Part shown: positions 20,828 through 30,538 of the stretch, one piece after another
How the letters are laid out: each line of letters begins with the position of its first letter
Position numbering within the stretch: position 1 is the first letter of the stretch
Assembly: GCF_000341265.1 (NCBI RefSeq)
Contig: NZ_ANAE01000133.1
Coordinates: forward strand, 46,645-110,644
Source of the DNA: Nocardiopsis prasina DSM 43845
GTDB lineage: Bacteria > Actinomycetota > Actinomycetes > Streptosporangiales > Streptosporangiaceae
Length of the DNA: 64,000 nt
Direction of reading: 5' to 3'
Position numbers and translations under genes: made by a program
Notes under the pieces: generated by a model
What the model was told of the DNA's origin: nothing
What the model saw: only the letters and a program-made list of their open reading frames with translations
Databases searched by the model: none

Positions 20828-22216
20828 TCAGCGCCGTTCGCGCAGCCGCCGGGCCAGCTCGCCCGCTCGGGAGGCGGTGTCCGGATCGGGGTGGTGGCGG
20901 GACAGGGCGTCCAGGACGGGGAGGGTGTCCGGGTGCGCTCGCAAACGGACCGGATCGGGGTCCTCCAACACGGTCCGCTCGACGTCCGGGGTGCCCTCGG
21001 CGGACAGGAACTCCGGCAGGTCCGCGTTGTCGGGGGTCATCGCCGCTGCGATCATGTCGATCACCACCCACGGTCCGTGCTCACCCAGGACCCGGTCGAT
21101 GCCCCGCTGGGTGAGCATCCCCGAGGAGAGCAGGACGACCGCCGCCATGCTGGCCACGGCGGGGCGCGGTGAGTGCAGCAGGGAGCGCAGTTCGGGCTCC
21201 AGTTCGGAACTCGTGGTGTTGAGTACCTGGGTGCCCACCCAGCGGCGCAGGGCCACACCGGGCCCGTGGACGACCGCGCTGATCTGCCGCAGTGCCTCGG
21301 CGGGGCCGCGCCGGTCCAACCAGGGACCGGCCTCGGCGAGGCGTTCCTCGACGGGCAGCACCGACAGCGCGTCCAGGAAGCGCGCGGCGCGGGCCTCGGC
21401 GAGGGTGTCCACCAGCGGAGCGTGGATGCCCACCTCCAGCAGGAGCTGGCGGACCCCGTAACGGCCCAGAGCGGTGAGTTCGACGGTGCAGTGGCCGTGA
21501 CCGTCCGGCCCCGTGGCGTGGGTGGGGCGGTGGTCCAGGGCGACCGCCCCGGTGTCGGAGAGCTGCCACAGGACGTGCAGGAGCAGGTCGGTGGCGCTGG
21601 TCACGGGAGGCGTCGGGGAGAGCAGCGCCTCACGCGCCAGGGTGTCCAGGTCAGGGCGGGAACCGTCAGGGGCCTCGTACAGGTGGCGCAGTACCCCGGG
21701 GAGCAGGTCGGGGCCGGTGGTACCGGGGGTGGGCGGGTCCGATCGGGTGAGTTCGCCCCGGGCGTGCTCGATGGTGTGCTCGAACTCCCGGAACCACCAG
21801 CCCAGGACCTGCGCGGGGTCGCGCACCCGGTGTTCGAGTCCCGGTGCGGGGCGGGCGTGGGCGTCGTCGATCTCCACCAGGCCCAGGCGCAGGGCTGCCG
21901 ACCAGGGGACGACGAAGTGGGCGACATCGGCCACCGAGTGGAGCCCGCCCAGCCAGGTGGCGCGCTCCGTGACGAGACAGGGGAGGTCGGGCGGCCAGAG
22001 CGCGAACCGGGTGATGGCGGTCCGGGCGTCGTCGATGCCGGGCACCCCGTGCCGAGTGACCGGGGTGGCCGGGGCGCTCCAGCGGGCCAGGCTGAGGGCG
22101 TCGCACAGCAGTGGGGAGTCCAGCGCCATCCGGGCGAGGGCGTCGGCGGGGAGCAGTGACACGGGCCTTGCGGCGAGGGGTGGGTGCTCCGGGTTCGACG
22201 GGTCATGAGAGGGCAT
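20828..22216 (-). CDS. unrecognised 462-residue accessory protein, family A copy 1
   Basis: The start at 22216 (MPSHDPSNPEH) is chosen because it matches the paralogue at 26409-27797, which has exactly the same length. Shared blocks include AARPVSLLP-(A/T)-(D/E)-ALAR near the start, then LARW, then a Trp-rich RVLRWW or QVLGWW region near residue 145. LWQLSDTGA lies mid-protein, followed by LGR(Y/F)G(V/I)RQ(L/I)(L/I)L, GPG(V/L)ALRRW, and a C-terminal helical part with VVLL(S/A)S(G/R)ML and RHHPDP. The protein is soluble and mostly helical, and the C-terminal third resembles HEAT-like helices. I do not recognise a catalytic motif. It is convergent with the frameshifted YezG-like gene and divergent from the helicase-associated gene. 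Confidence 0.75.
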   Translation of the reverse strand: MPSHDPSNPEHPPLAARPVSLLPADALARMALDSPLLCDALSLARWSAPATPVTRHGVPGIDDARTAITRFALWPPDLPCLVTERATWLGGLHSVADVAHFVVPWSAALRLGLVEIDDAHARPAPGLEHRVRDPAQVLGWWFREFEHTIEHARGELTRSDPPTPGTTGPDLLPGVLRHLYEAPDGSRPDLDTLAREALLSPTPPVTSATDLLLHVLWQLSDTGAVALDHRPTHATGPDGHGHCTVELTALGRYGVRQLLLEVGIHAPLVDTLAEARAARFLDALSVLPVEERLAEAGPWLDRRGPAEALRQISAVVHGPGVALRRWVGTQVLNTTSSELEPELRSLLHSPRPAVASMAAVVLLSSGMLTQRGIDRVLGEHGPWVVIDMIAAAMTPDNADLPEFLSAEGTPDVERTVLEDPDPVRLRAHPDTLPVLDALSRHHPDPDTASRAGELARRLRERR

Positions 22217-22421
22217 GTCCGCTCCCGGTTTCTCTTCGGGTGTTCGTCTGCGGACTCGGTACGGGGGGAGTGCTCCGCAGGTCTTCGTGAACCCCTCTTG
22301 TACCGCCCCCGCACCGGGTGGCGGGCCGGTTCGCGCAGATCGGTACGAACCCGGGAGGTGGTTGTCCACAGAACGCGGTTCGGGTCCGATGTCGGGGACG
22401 GGTCGTGTCTAGGCTGGTGGA

Positions 22422-24515
22422 ATGGACCGTCGCACCGCGCTGGAGTCACATGTCCGATCGATGACCGCAGAACGGGTCGCCGTCCTCCTCACCACCCTGA
22501 CGGAGGGGGTGGTCCGGTACGCGCGGGCCACACCCCCGACCCTGCTGCACCTGCTGCCGATCCTGGCCTACCGCCCGGGGGCCTTCGAACGGCTGACCCT
22601 CGCCCACCACCAGGTGCTCTACGCGGCGGTCGGAGCGGTGGAGGACCGGGAACGCCTCCGTGAGGCGAGGGCTGACCAGGGGACTCCGTGGGAGAGGGTG
22701 CCCGGGCCGGTGGAGCACGAGACGCTGTTGGCGAGACTGGACGCCGACCGTCCCGGGCTGGCGCGGGTCCGGGCGGAGTCCACCGTCGCGGACCTCGTGG
22801 ACCTGGCGCTGATGTGGCCGGACGGGCGGAACGGCTACCACCTTCCTGACGACGCCATCGAGCAGTTCGGCCTGCCTCACGTCCCGCCCACGGTCCGGGA
22901 GGGTCTGGGCCGGCTCGACCTGGCCGGGGTGCGCAGGGTCGCCCTGACCCTGGGACTGGACCCCACCCGGGAACGCGCCACCCTGACGGACGGGATCGAG
23001 GAGGTTCTGGGCGCACCCGAACGCGTCGTGGAGCTGTGCCACGCCGCGCGGCACGATGTCGCCCACCTGCTGCTCGGCCACGCGTTCCTCGGGACCGAGG
23101 CGCGGACCTTCCTCACCAGGGGAGCCGGAGAGCCGTTCAGCGTTCCGGCGGACGGCACCGGGGACTCCGACCTGGACTGGATGTTCGAACACGGTCTGCT
23201 GCTGCCCCCGGAACACCCCGGTGACGGACTCGTCATGCCGAGGGAGGTGGCGTTGGCGGTTCGCGGTGCCCACCCGTGGCCGTTCGACCCCGCGCCGCAG
23301 GCGGTGGTGGGGGTCCCGGTGGACCGGATGACGCCGGGCGGGGGCGCCGACGTGGCCGAGGGCTCGCGCGCGGCGCTGACCGCCCTGGCCGGGGCGGACG
23401 TCCGGCTCCTGGAGGCGGTCGCCGAGCGCCCCCCGAGGCTGCGTGTGGACGGCCTGCTCATGAAGCAGGAGCGGCGGCGGCTCGCCCGGGTGGCCGACGG
23501 CGACGAGGACCTGGCCCGGGTCTGGCTGGAGGCCGGTGCGGTCCTGGGGCTCCTCACCGTCCGCCTCGGCCGGGTGGTGCCGTCCGAGCAGTCCGCGGCG
23601 TGGAGAGACCTCGACACGGAGACCAGGCTCGCTGCGCTGGCCGAGGCCTGGGCGGGAACGGAGGACGCCGCGCTCTGGTGGCCGGCACCGGAGGGCGGGT
23701 CCCCCTCCAGAGGGCGGTCCGGCCGGGCCCGGACGCGCTGGGCCCTGGCCTGCGCGCTCAACGACCTGCCTTGGGGGACCAGCACCGGGGTGGTGGGTCA
23801 GCGGTTGCTGGCCGAACGAGCTGAGGGTCGAGAGCCGCGCACGGGGGCGCGGTGGCTGGTCTCGGCGGTCACCTGGTACCAGCCGTCGGTGGAGGCCGAA
23901 CCCGACACCGTGGGCCGTGTACTGCGGGCGCTGAGGGAGGCGGAACTGCTGGGGGCGGTCTTCGGTGGTGCGACCACCGAGGTCGGCCGGGCGCTGTCCC
24001 GGCGCTGCCGGTGCCGGTGGGAGGCCTGGCCGCACGGGAGCCCGGAAACGGTGGCGGGGGTCCGTTGTGGGCTGGGCCCGGCTCCAGCGGACGACGAGCG
24101 CCCGGCCGGTTCGCGGCGGTCGCCGGAGGGCGGTGCCGATGGGGGGCCGGCGGCCGGGAGAGGCCTCGCGGAGGAGCGGACGGAGGACGGGCGCGGGGAG
24201 ACCGGACGGACGCGGTGGAGCGGGGGTTCCGAGGGGCGGCAGCCCCGGCGGGCGGGTGACCCTGGTCCGGAGCCCGGGATCGGGAGCCGTGTGAAGGAGG
24301 CCGGGACCGAAGGCGGGCGATCCCGTCGGCGGGATCGGGGAGCCCGGGACGGTGGTGGGTCCGGAGTGACGCGAACGGGAAGCGGCCGTGCGGAGGCCGG
24401 GTGTGGTCTGGTCGGGCCTGGGGAGGCCCGTCACCGGGAGTTGCGCGAGGCGGCCCGGGAACTCTTCGCCCCGGGGTGGTTCGGAGGGGGCGCGGACGGC
24501 ACGGAGGGAGCATGA
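22422..24515 (+). CDS. helicase-associated (XPB/Ssl2 N-terminal, Helicase_C_3-like) domain protein
   Basis: The 697-residue protein resembles the actinobacterial helicase-associated family (PF13625), whose members often carry this domain without a motor. Supporting segments are EHGLLLPPEHPGDGLVMPRE near residues 252-270, with the adjoining VALAVRGAHPWPF, and PPRLRVDGLLMKQERRRLAR with ARVWLEAGAVLGLLTV near 340-390. No Walker A or DEAD/DEAH motif is present, so it is not a helicase itself. Residues about 550-660 are a low-complexity Gly/Arg/Glu/Ser stretch, ending in a helical REAARELFAP motif. The ATG at 22422 is chosen with a weak GGTGG site. It is flanked by divergent family A copy 1 and by a glutamate symporter gene on the same strand. 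Confidence 0.65.
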   Translation: MDRRTALESHVRSMTAERVAVLLTTLTEGVVRYARATPPTLLHLLPILAYRPGAFERLTLAHHQVLYAAVGAVEDRERLREARADQGTPWERVPGPVEHETLLARLDADRPGLARVRAESTVADLVDLALMWPDGRNGYHLPDDAIEQFGLPHVPPTVREGLGRLDLAGVRRVALTLGLDPTRERATLTDGIEEVLGAPERVVELCHAARHDVAHLLLGHAFLGTEARTFLTRGAGEPFSVPADGTGDSDLDWMFEHGLLLPPEHPGDGLVMPREVALAVRGAHPWPFDPAPQAVVGVPVDRMTPGGGADVAEGSRAALTALAGADVRLLEAVAERPPRLRVDGLLMKQERRRLARVADGDEDLARVWLEAGAVLGLLTVRLGRVVPSEQSAAWRDLDTETRLAALAEAWAGTEDAALWWPAPEGGSPSRGRSGRARTRWALACALNDLPWGTSTGVVGQRLLAERAEGREPRTGARWLVSAVTWYQPSVEAEPDTVGRVLRALREAELLGAVFGGATTEVGRALSRRCRCRWEAWPHGSPETVAGVRCGLGPAPADDERPAGSRRSPEGGADGGPAAGRGLAEERTEDGRGETGRTRWSGGSEGRQPRRAGDPGPEPGIGSRVKEAGTEGGRSRRRDRGARDGGGSGVTRTGSGRAEAGCGLVGPGEARHRELREAARELFAPGWFGGGADGTEGA

Positions 24516-24917
24516 TCATCCTCACCGAGATCGCTGATGGTCACGGTGTGTGGATCCGGGTGTATCGGGTAGCGCCGGGCGGCCTCGCGGGGGTGGACGA
24601 GGTGTTGACTGTGCGTGAACGCGCCAACCACGGCGTTTCTCGCCTTTTCCCTCTTTCCTGTCGGGAATGGAGTGTTTCGCGAGCTCGGTCTACTCGTGGG
24701 TAACCGTGATGTTCCGGCCGGTCCGAGGGCGTGCCGGAGCTTTCGTGACCCTGTGTAGGATTCCCTGTGCGTTCGCGTAACTCGGGTCACTTTCGTTCGC
24801 GTTCCACCACCCAGCCGCAGCCTCCGTGCGTCCGTGCGCCCTCTTACGGGTTCCGTGCGCTCTGGGGCACGTCTGTTGTGCCCCCGCACGTCCACGGGAC
24901 CGTACTGAGAGGTAGAC
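24516..24917 (+). promoter_or_regulatory. 400-base leader region upstream of the glutamate symporter
   Basis: No gene is supported. The stretch 24600-24790 is T-rich, with runs such as TTTCTCGCCTTTTCCCTC, and then GTAACTCGGGTCACTTTCG near 24777. These contrast with the coding DNA around them and suggest a promoter and leader for the gene at 24918. I could not assign hexamers with confidence. I see no riboswitch consensus. Confidence 0.4.
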
Positions 24918-26402
24918 ATGTCCCCTAACACCGTTGGTCTGGCGCTCCTCCTTCTGGGGGTGCTGCTTCTGATCTCCAAGCTCGTCCGCGTCCGGTGGAA
25001 GCTGACACAGAAGTTGTACCTGCCGAGCTCGATCATCGGCGGCGGTATCGCGCTGCTCCTCGGCCCCGACCTCTTCGGTCGGGCCATGGGACTGCTGGCC
25101 GACCGGGGCATCGCGGAGGGGTTCGCCGAGCGCGCCGCGGAGGGCGGGCTCTTCGGTGTGGACATCATGTCCGTGTGGGCCTCGCTGCCCGGGCTCCTCA
25201 TCTCGGTGGTCTTCGCCAGCCTCTTCCTGGGCAAACGCATGCCGAAGATGCGTGAGGCGATCGACCTGGCCGGGCCCAACCTGTCCTTCGGCATCACCGT
25301 GGCCAGCGGCCAGTACGTCATCGGTCTGCTGCTCGCCCTGCTGGTGCTGGCGCCGTTCTTCGGCGTCCCCGTGATCTCGGGCGCGCTCATCGAGATCGGC
25401 TTCCTCGGCGGGCACGGCACCGCAGCCGGCCTGGGGGACACCTTCGAGCAGGTGGGCTGGGCCGAGGGCCAGGACCTGGCACTGGGCATGGCCACCATCG
25501 GTCTGCTCTCCGGGGTCGTCATCGGCATCATCCTGATCAACTGGGGCGCCCGCCGGGGAAAGACGAGCGTGATCAGCTCCGACAACAAGGGCTCCGACCG
25601 CGAGCAGGCCGGTCTGGTCGAGCGCGAGAAGCGCACCCCCGGTTCCATGATGACGATCCACCCGTCGTCCATGGACCCGCTGACCCTGCACTTCGGCCTG
25701 GTGGCCCTCGCGGTGATCATCGGTCAGCTCATCCTGTCCGCCCTCCAGTGGGTCGAGCAGGTCGTGTGGGCCGACACCATCGAGATCATGGCCTACGTGC
25801 CGCTGTTCCCGCTGGCGATGATCGGCGGCATCATCGTGCAGCTGTTCATCGACCGCTTCGACCGCAACGACATCGTCGACGAGCAGTCGGTGGAGCGCAT
25901 CCAGGGCCTGTCGCTGGACGTGCTGGTCATCGCCGCGATGGCGACCCTGTCGCTCCAGGCCATCGCCGACAACATCGCCGCGTTCGCGGTGCTGTCCATC
26001 GCGGGCATCCTCTGGTGCCTGTTCGCCTTCCTGTTCCTCGCGCCGAGGATCATGCCGAACTACTGGTTCGAGCGCGGCATCGGGGAGTTCGGCCAGTCCC
26101 TGGGGGTCACCGCCACCGGCATGGTGCTCATGCGCGTGGTCGACCCCGAGGTGAGGACTCCCGCCTACCCGGCGTTCGGGTACAAGCAGCTGGTGTTCGA
26201 GCCGTTCTTCGGCGGTGGTCTGGTCACCGCTGCCGCGATCCCGCTGATCGTCAGCCCGCTGGTCGGACCGTGGGGCTTCCTGGCCATCATGGCCGCGACG
26301 ATGGTCGCCTCGCTCTTCTTCGGTCTGGTGGTGCTCCGGCGCAGGCGTCGCAAGGAGGAGCAGCGGGCGGAGCAGGGCCAGGAGCAGGTTCCGGTCGCGT
26401 AG
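24918..26402 (+). CDS. GltS-type sodium/glutamate symporter family protein
   Basis: The 494-residue membrane protein has about 10-12 hydrophobic segments. The start MSPNTVGLALLLLGVLLLISKL is preceded by GAGAGG. GltS-like features are LPSSIIGGGIALLLGP near residue 35, the re-entrant Gly-rich loop IGFLGGHGTAAGLGDTF near 160, and the second-half counterpart GEFGQSLGVTATGMVLMRVVDP near 390. These two oppositely oriented repeats are the substrate and sodium sites of this family. It likely imports glutamate or a related dicarboxylate using sodium. A polar Arg/Glu/Gln tail ends the protein. Its stop lies 6 bases from the convergent family A copy 2. Confidence 0.85.
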   Translation: MSPNTVGLALLLLGVLLLISKLVRVRWKLTQKLYLPSSIIGGGIALLLGPDLFGRAMGLLADRGIAEGFAERAAEGGLFGVDIMSVWASLPGLLISVVFASLFLGKRMPKMREAIDLAGPNLSFGITVASGQYVIGLLLALLVLAPFFGVPVISGALIEIGFLGGHGTAAGLGDTFEQVGWAEGQDLALGMATIGLLSGVVIGIILINWGARRGKTSVISSDNKGSDREQAGLVEREKRTPGSMMTIHPSSMDPLTLHFGLVALAVIIGQLILSALQWVEQVVWADTIEIMAYVPLFPLAMIGGIIVQLFIDRFDRNDIVDEQSVERIQGLSLDVLVIAAMATLSLQAIADNIAAFAVLSIAGILWCLFAFLFLAPRIMPNYWFERGIGEFGQSLGVTATGMVLMRVVDPEVRTPAYPAFGYKQLVFEPFFGGGLVTAAAIPLIVSPLVGPWGFLAIMAATMVASLFFGLVVLRRRRRKEEQRAEQGQEQVPVA

Positions 26403-26408
26403 GACCGT

Positions 26409-27797
26409 TCAGGAGCCCTCGACGCGGGCTGGGGCGTGGGCCGAGGCTGCCCGTGCCCGGGCCGCGATCGACGGGTCGGGGTGGTGTTGTCCGAGCATGC
26501 GCAGGACGGAGCGCGTGTCCGGGTGCTCGAGCCGCCAGAGCCGGGCGACATCGTCCAGCAGGACCCGGTCGATGCCCTCGGCCGCCTCGGAGACCAGGAA
26601 CGACTTCAGTCCCGTCTCACCGAGGCAGGTGGCGGCGGCGAACATGTCGATGGCGGTCCAGTGACCGAACTCGGCGGTCAGCCTGGCCCGCTCGTGCTCC
26701 GAGAGCATGCGCGAGGCCAACAGGACCACCGACGCCAGACTCGCCAGAGTCGGGTCCCCACTGCGGAGCAGGGCGTACAGCTGCGGTTCCACCCGGGAAC
26801 TGATGGTGCCGAGCGCCATGGTGGCGTTCCACCGGCGCAGGGCCAGCCCGGGGCCGGAGGAGACGGTGACGATCTCCCGCAGCGCCTGTTCGGGGGTGCG
26901 CGCGTCCAGCCACGCCGTGAGGGCGACGAGCTGGCCGTCGAAGGAGAAGTCGGCCAGGGCGTCCAGGAACTCGTCCGCGTCGAGCCGGATGAACTCCTCG
27001 GTCAGGGGCGCGGGTCGTTCCTCGGCCAGGATGATCTGCCGGATGCCGAACCGGCCGAGGTCGGTGAGTTCCACCCAGGTCGGGGCCGCGCGGGGGGTGT
27101 GGGCGTCCTCGGGGTGGGGGCCGTGCCAGCCGAGGGAGATTGCTCCGGTGTCGCTGAGCTGCCACAGCGCCTGGGTCAGCAGGACGGTGTTCCAGGCGGG
27201 GCAGCGGGCCGGAAGGTAGTGGGCCTCGCGGGCGGGCAGGATCTCCTGGGTGACCAGGCGCAGGGGCACGTGCGCCCCGTTGGGCGACTCGTACAGGCGC
27301 GCCAGAGTGGTGTGGGGTTCGAGCTTGGCGATACCGCGCAGGGATTGCTCGACGCACGAGTGGAAGGCGAGGGTCCACCACCGCAGCACCCTGCCGGGGG
27401 AGCCGAGCCAACGCTCCAGCTCCGGCGCGGGGCGGGCCTGACCGGTTTCGCACTCGATCATGCCCAGGTGCTGGGCGGTGCGCCAGGCGACTGTGAACTC
27501 CTCGGCCTGGGACACGCAGGTGATCCCCTCGGCCCAGGCCTCGCGTCGTTCCCGGTCGCGACCGAGGCCGCTCGGCCACAGCCCGAACCTCTCGATGGCC
27601 GCGCGCACGTCGTGCGGGTCCGGCATGCCGTCCACGTCCACGGGGGTGACCGGGCCGCACCAGCGAGCGAGGTCGACGGCGGCGCGCAGGAGACGGCTGG
27701 ACAGGGCCCTGCGGGCGAGTGCCTCGGTGGGGAGGAGGGACACCGGACGGGCCGCGAATCTGCGGTGGGACGGCGCTTCCGGATGGTGGGATGACAT
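26409..27797 (-). CDS. unrecognised 462-residue accessory protein, family A copy 2
   Basis: This is a paralogue of the gene at 20828-22216 and has exactly the same length, with roughly 35-45% identity by eye. It starts MSSHHPEAPSHRRFAARPVS, with GAGGAGAAG upstream. Shared landmarks are AARPVSLLPTEALARRAL, DLARW, RVLRWW near residue 145, LWQLSDTGAISLGW, LGRFGIRQIIL, GLALRRWNATMALGTIS, VVLLASRML and the C-terminal QHHPDP. The N-terminal third (arginine/tryptophan-rich helices around CGPVTPVDVDGMPDPHDVR) resembles in layout the N-termini of the two family B genes to the right. No enzyme motif is visible. The role is unknown; it belongs to the accessory block with three relatives. Confidence 0.75.
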   Translation of the reverse strand: MSSHHPEAPSHRRFAARPVSLLPTEALARRALSSRLLRAAVDLARWCGPVTPVDVDGMPDPHDVRAAIERFGLWPSGLGRDRERREAWAEGITCVSQAEEFTVAWRTAQHLGMIECETGQARPAPELERWLGSPGRVLRWWTLAFHSCVEQSLRGIAKLEPHTTLARLYESPNGAHVPLRLVTQEILPAREAHYLPARCPAWNTVLLTQALWQLSDTGAISLGWHGPHPEDAHTPRAAPTWVELTDLGRFGIRQIILAEERPAPLTEEFIRLDADEFLDALADFSFDGQLVALTAWLDARTPEQALREIVTVSSGPGLALRRWNATMALGTISSRVEPQLYALLRSGDPTLASLASVVLLASRMLSEHERARLTAEFGHWTAIDMFAAATCLGETGLKSFLVSEAAEGIDRVLLDDVARLWRLEHPDTRSVLRMLGQHHPDPSIAARARAASAHAPARVEGS

Positions 27798-28024
27798 CTG
27801 TGCCCCGGCTTCTCCTCGCTCTGAGTTTCTCTCACTTTTACAGCGGGAGCGGGGGCCGTGGACCGTTTTCGAGGACATCGTGGGGAGAACGCAGTCGAAA
27901 GGGGCTTTCGGGTGGGGGACAAACCGGGAAGGTCGGCGGAAAAACCCGGCTTGGGGTTCCGTTAACGGTCTGTCCGGGATTGCCTGCCCTGGAATCCTGG
28001 AAGCAGCAGTGTGGATTCGCGGGC

Positions 28025-28762
28025 TCAGCGCAGGTGGGAGGCGCCGTTGACGTCCAGAACCGCGCCCGAGGACCAGGCCGCACCAGGGGAGGCGAGGTAG
28101 CGCACGGCCGAGGCGATCTCCTCCGGCGCGGCCACCCGGCCGAAGGGACTCTGCGCCCGGACCCCGTCCGTGAGCCGGGCGGAGACGCGCTCGGTCTCCA
28201 CGAACCCGGGCGCCACCGACGCCACCGTGATGTCGTGCGGGGCCAGGGCCACCGCCAGCGACTGGCCGAGCGCGTGCAGCGCGGCCTTGCTGGCGCCGTA
28301 GGCGGGGTGGTCCGGCTCGCCCTTGAAGGCACCACGCGAGCCGACGTTGACGATGTGCCCGCCGTGGCCCCGGCCGATCATGTGCCGTGCGACCAGGTAG
28401 GAGAGGTCCGCCGCCCCGAAGACGTTGACGTCGACGGTCGTTCGCCAGGCCCGCCGCCACTCCTCGTACGAGGAGTCGGCGACCGGGTGCGCGACGTTCA
28501 CCGCGGCGTTGTTGACCAGCACGTCCACACCGCCCAGGAGTGCGACCACTTCCTCGACCAACGCCGCCGCGGCCTCGGGATCACGCAGGTCGGCCCCGAC
28601 CAGCACGTGACCCTCCCCGGGCAACCCCGCGAGGGTGGCCTCCGCCTCCTCGCGCCGCGAGCCGTAGTGCACGGCGACCCTGTCACCGCCCTCCGCGAAG
28701 GCGGTCGCCACCGCCCTTCCGATTCCCCTGGCAGCACCGGTGACCAGGACGTTGCGACTCAT
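28025..28762 (-). CDS. short-chain dehydrogenase/reductase (SDR), FabG-like
   Basis: The 245-residue protein is a classical SDR. The NAD(P) motif is TGAARGIG (residues 8-15), the DLRD-type adenine contact is GADLRDPEA, the NNA motif is VDVLVNNAAVN, the catalytic Ser is in NVGSRGAFKG, the catalytic YxxxK is YGASK, and the end is SSGAVLDVNGASHLR. It oxidises or reduces a hydroxyl/keto substrate that cannot be identified here. Arg15/Arg-rich SRREE after the second strand suggests NADP preference (inference). It stands between family A copy 2 and family B copy 1 on the same strand, separated from the latter by a small hairpin. Confidence 0.92.
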   Translation of the reverse strand: MSRNVLVTGAARGIGRAVATAFAEGGDRVAVHYGSRREEAEATLAGLPGEGHVLVGADLRDPEAAAALVEEVVALLGGVDVLVNNAAVNVAHPVADSSYEEWRRAWRTTVDVNVFGAADLSYLVARHMIGRGHGGHIVNVGSRGAFKGEPDHPAYGASKAALHALGQSLAVALAPHDITVASVAPGFVETERVSARLTDGVRAQSPFGRVAAPEEIASAVRYLASPGAAWSSGAVLDVNGASHLR

Positions 28763-28826
28763 GGAGCGACCCTTCGACGGTGGTACGGCGACCCGAGGCT
28801 ACCGTCCCGGGGCGGGAGACCACCGC

Positions 28827-28846
28827 CCCGCCCCAGGAGGGGCGGG
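28827..28846 (-). terminator. small hairpin after family B copy 1
   Basis: An 8-bp stem (28827-28834 with 28839-28846) and a 4-base loop lie about 100 bases past the stop of the leftward gene at 28943. It is a plausible but modest terminator. Confidence 0.45.
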
Positions 28847-28942
28847 TGCTCCGTGCCCTCAAGGACCGGCCAGCGGCCGACGGCCGCTCGGTATCGGCGG
28901 GCAGGGGAGCGCACGTCGAGGAGCTGCCGCGTACCGAGGAGT

Positions 28943-30538
28943 TCAGCGGCCCACCCCCACGGTGCCGAACCGGGCGCGGCGGGCGGCCCTCGCCGCGTCC
29001 GGGCCCAGCGCCCCCAGGGCGATCGCGGTCAGCACGCCGTCCGCTGCCGGGTGACCGGAGCCCCACATCAGCCTCGTGACGGTCTCCGGGTCGCGCCAGA
29101 CCTGGGCGTCGGCGGGCAGCGGCGCGCCCAGCTCCACCCGCAGCGCGTAGGTGTCCAACATGACCACCACGAGCTGCTCCAGCCGCACGCGGCCGGGGTC
29201 GTTGCGGGCGTGCGCGATCCAACCGCCCAGCACGGGGTGGTCGCGGTAGTCCTCGAACACCCCGCACAACCCGTCGTCCGTGCCGTCGAGGAGCCGGAAG
29301 ACGTCCAGCCGCTGGCGCCAGGCGGCGAGTTCTGCGCAGACCTCCAGCAGCTCGCGGGCACCGGTTCGGACGCCCCGCTCGGTCAGCCAGGTGCGTCCCA
29401 GAACCCGCGCGTCCACCGGACGCCCCTCCCAGAGCTGGAGCAGCAGTTCCCGAGCGGTCATGACCGCGGTCGGCGGGTAACCGGGCAGGGAGACCCCCCA
29501 ACGCCGCCACCGGTGAGCCATGCCCTGGTCACCCAGGGGTGTGATCCGCAGTCCGGCGTCGGGGAGGGGCTCCACCGCGCCCACGTGGACCAGTGTCGCC
29601 ACCGCGGCCGCGACCCGGTCCTCCGGAGCCGGGAGCGGCTCGTTCCGGGACGACGCCGATCCCCTCGGCGCCGGGACCGAGGGCGCCGGAGCCGCCCGGG
29701 CGGGCCACGGGTGGAGGGCCTCCACCAGATCGGGGATGGTCCACACGCCGCCCGAGGTGAACAGCTCCCCGAGCACACGCAGCCCGAGCGTGCCGTGCTC
29801 CGCCACCATCGCGGGCAGAGCACGGACCCAGGAGAGGACGATCCCGGCGTCGTCGTCCCAGTCCCTTGCCGCCGCGCCCGGACGGACCTCGGTGTAGGTG
29901 GTCCGCAGGAACCCGGCGCGCAGGGCGACCTCGAACAGCCGCGCCACCCGCTCGCGGGGGAGCCCCAGATGCGCCGAGGCCTCGTCCACGGTGTGGTCCG
30001 TGAGGATCTCCTCCTCAACCCCCTCAGCCAAGGGCAGGCCCGCCCCCGCCCACGCGGTCAGACGCAGTGCCCCCTTCAGGACGGGGCAGGCGCGAGCCGC
30101 GGGCGCCGAGCTCTCGGCGGGAGCCAGGTGCACTCGGGGGAGGTCCTCCGGCTCCCACAGGCGCCCCCACCACGGGGCGCCGTCCGGGGTCTCTGACCAG
30201 GGGACCTGATCACGGGGGAGGGGGAGGGCCTCCTCCACCGCCGCGCGCAGGGCCCGGGGACTCTCCTCGGGGCCGAGCAGCTCCCTGGCCACGAGGTGGT
30301 CGCACCAGGTCAGCCAGGTCGCGCGGAAGTCCTCGGGGAGCGAGCCCCCGGCGGACAGGGTGAGCACGACCCGGGTGACGTCGTCGCGGTCCCAGTCGGT
30401 CGGATCGGATCGGACGTGGCCGTGGACGGTGAGGAGCCGGGTGAGGAATCGCGGGTCGACACAACGGGCCGGGCGGGTCTCGCGGGCCCAGTCGAGGCAG
30501 GAACGGACAGCGTCGGTGACGGAGGGGGAAACGGTCAT
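28943..30538 (-). CDS. unrecognised 531-residue accessory protein, family B copy 1
   Basis: The start at 30538 (MTVSPSVTDAVRSCLDWARE) is chosen with GAGG upstream and by alignment with the paralogue at 31135-32433. Both open with (S/A)CLDWA-(R/D)-ET, then a Trp-Asp/Thr segment (DPTDWDRDDV / EPGDWTVDDV), then LSWCDHL or LTWCDHL, ESPR(A/R)LRA, ALRAGFLRTTY / ARSAALVRTTY, and LGDQ/LGDHC near the end. The protein is soluble and helical, with winged-helix-like stretches such as TDHTVDEASAHLGLPRERVARL. I recognise no enzyme motif. This copy is about 100 residues longer than copy 2, the extra sequence being at the C-terminus (a region with DYRDHPVLGGWIAHARND). Confidence 0.7.
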   Translation of the reverse strand: MTVSPSVTDAVRSCLDWARETRPARCVDPRFLTRLLTVHGHVRSDPTDWDRDDVTRVVLTLSAGGSLPEDFRATWLTWCDHLVARELLGPEESPRALRAAVEEALPLPRDQVPWSETPDGAPWWGRLWEPEDLPRVHLAPAESSAPAARACPVLKGALRLTAWAGAGLPLAEGVEEEILTDHTVDEASAHLGLPRERVARLFEVALRAGFLRTTYTEVRPGAAARDWDDDAGIVLSWVRALPAMVAEHGTLGLRVLGELFTSGGVWTIPDLVEALHPWPARAAPAPSVPAPRGSASSRNEPLPAPEDRVAAAVATLVHVGAVEPLPDAGLRITPLGDQGMAHRWRRWGVSLPGYPPTAVMTARELLLQLWEGRPVDARVLGRTWLTERGVRTGARELLEVCAELAAWRQRLDVFRLLDGTDDGLCGVFEDYRDHPVLGGWIAHARNDPGRVRLEQLVVVMLDTYALRVELGAPLPADAQVWRDPETVTRLMWGSGHPAADGVLTAIALGALGPDAARAARRARFGTVGVGR

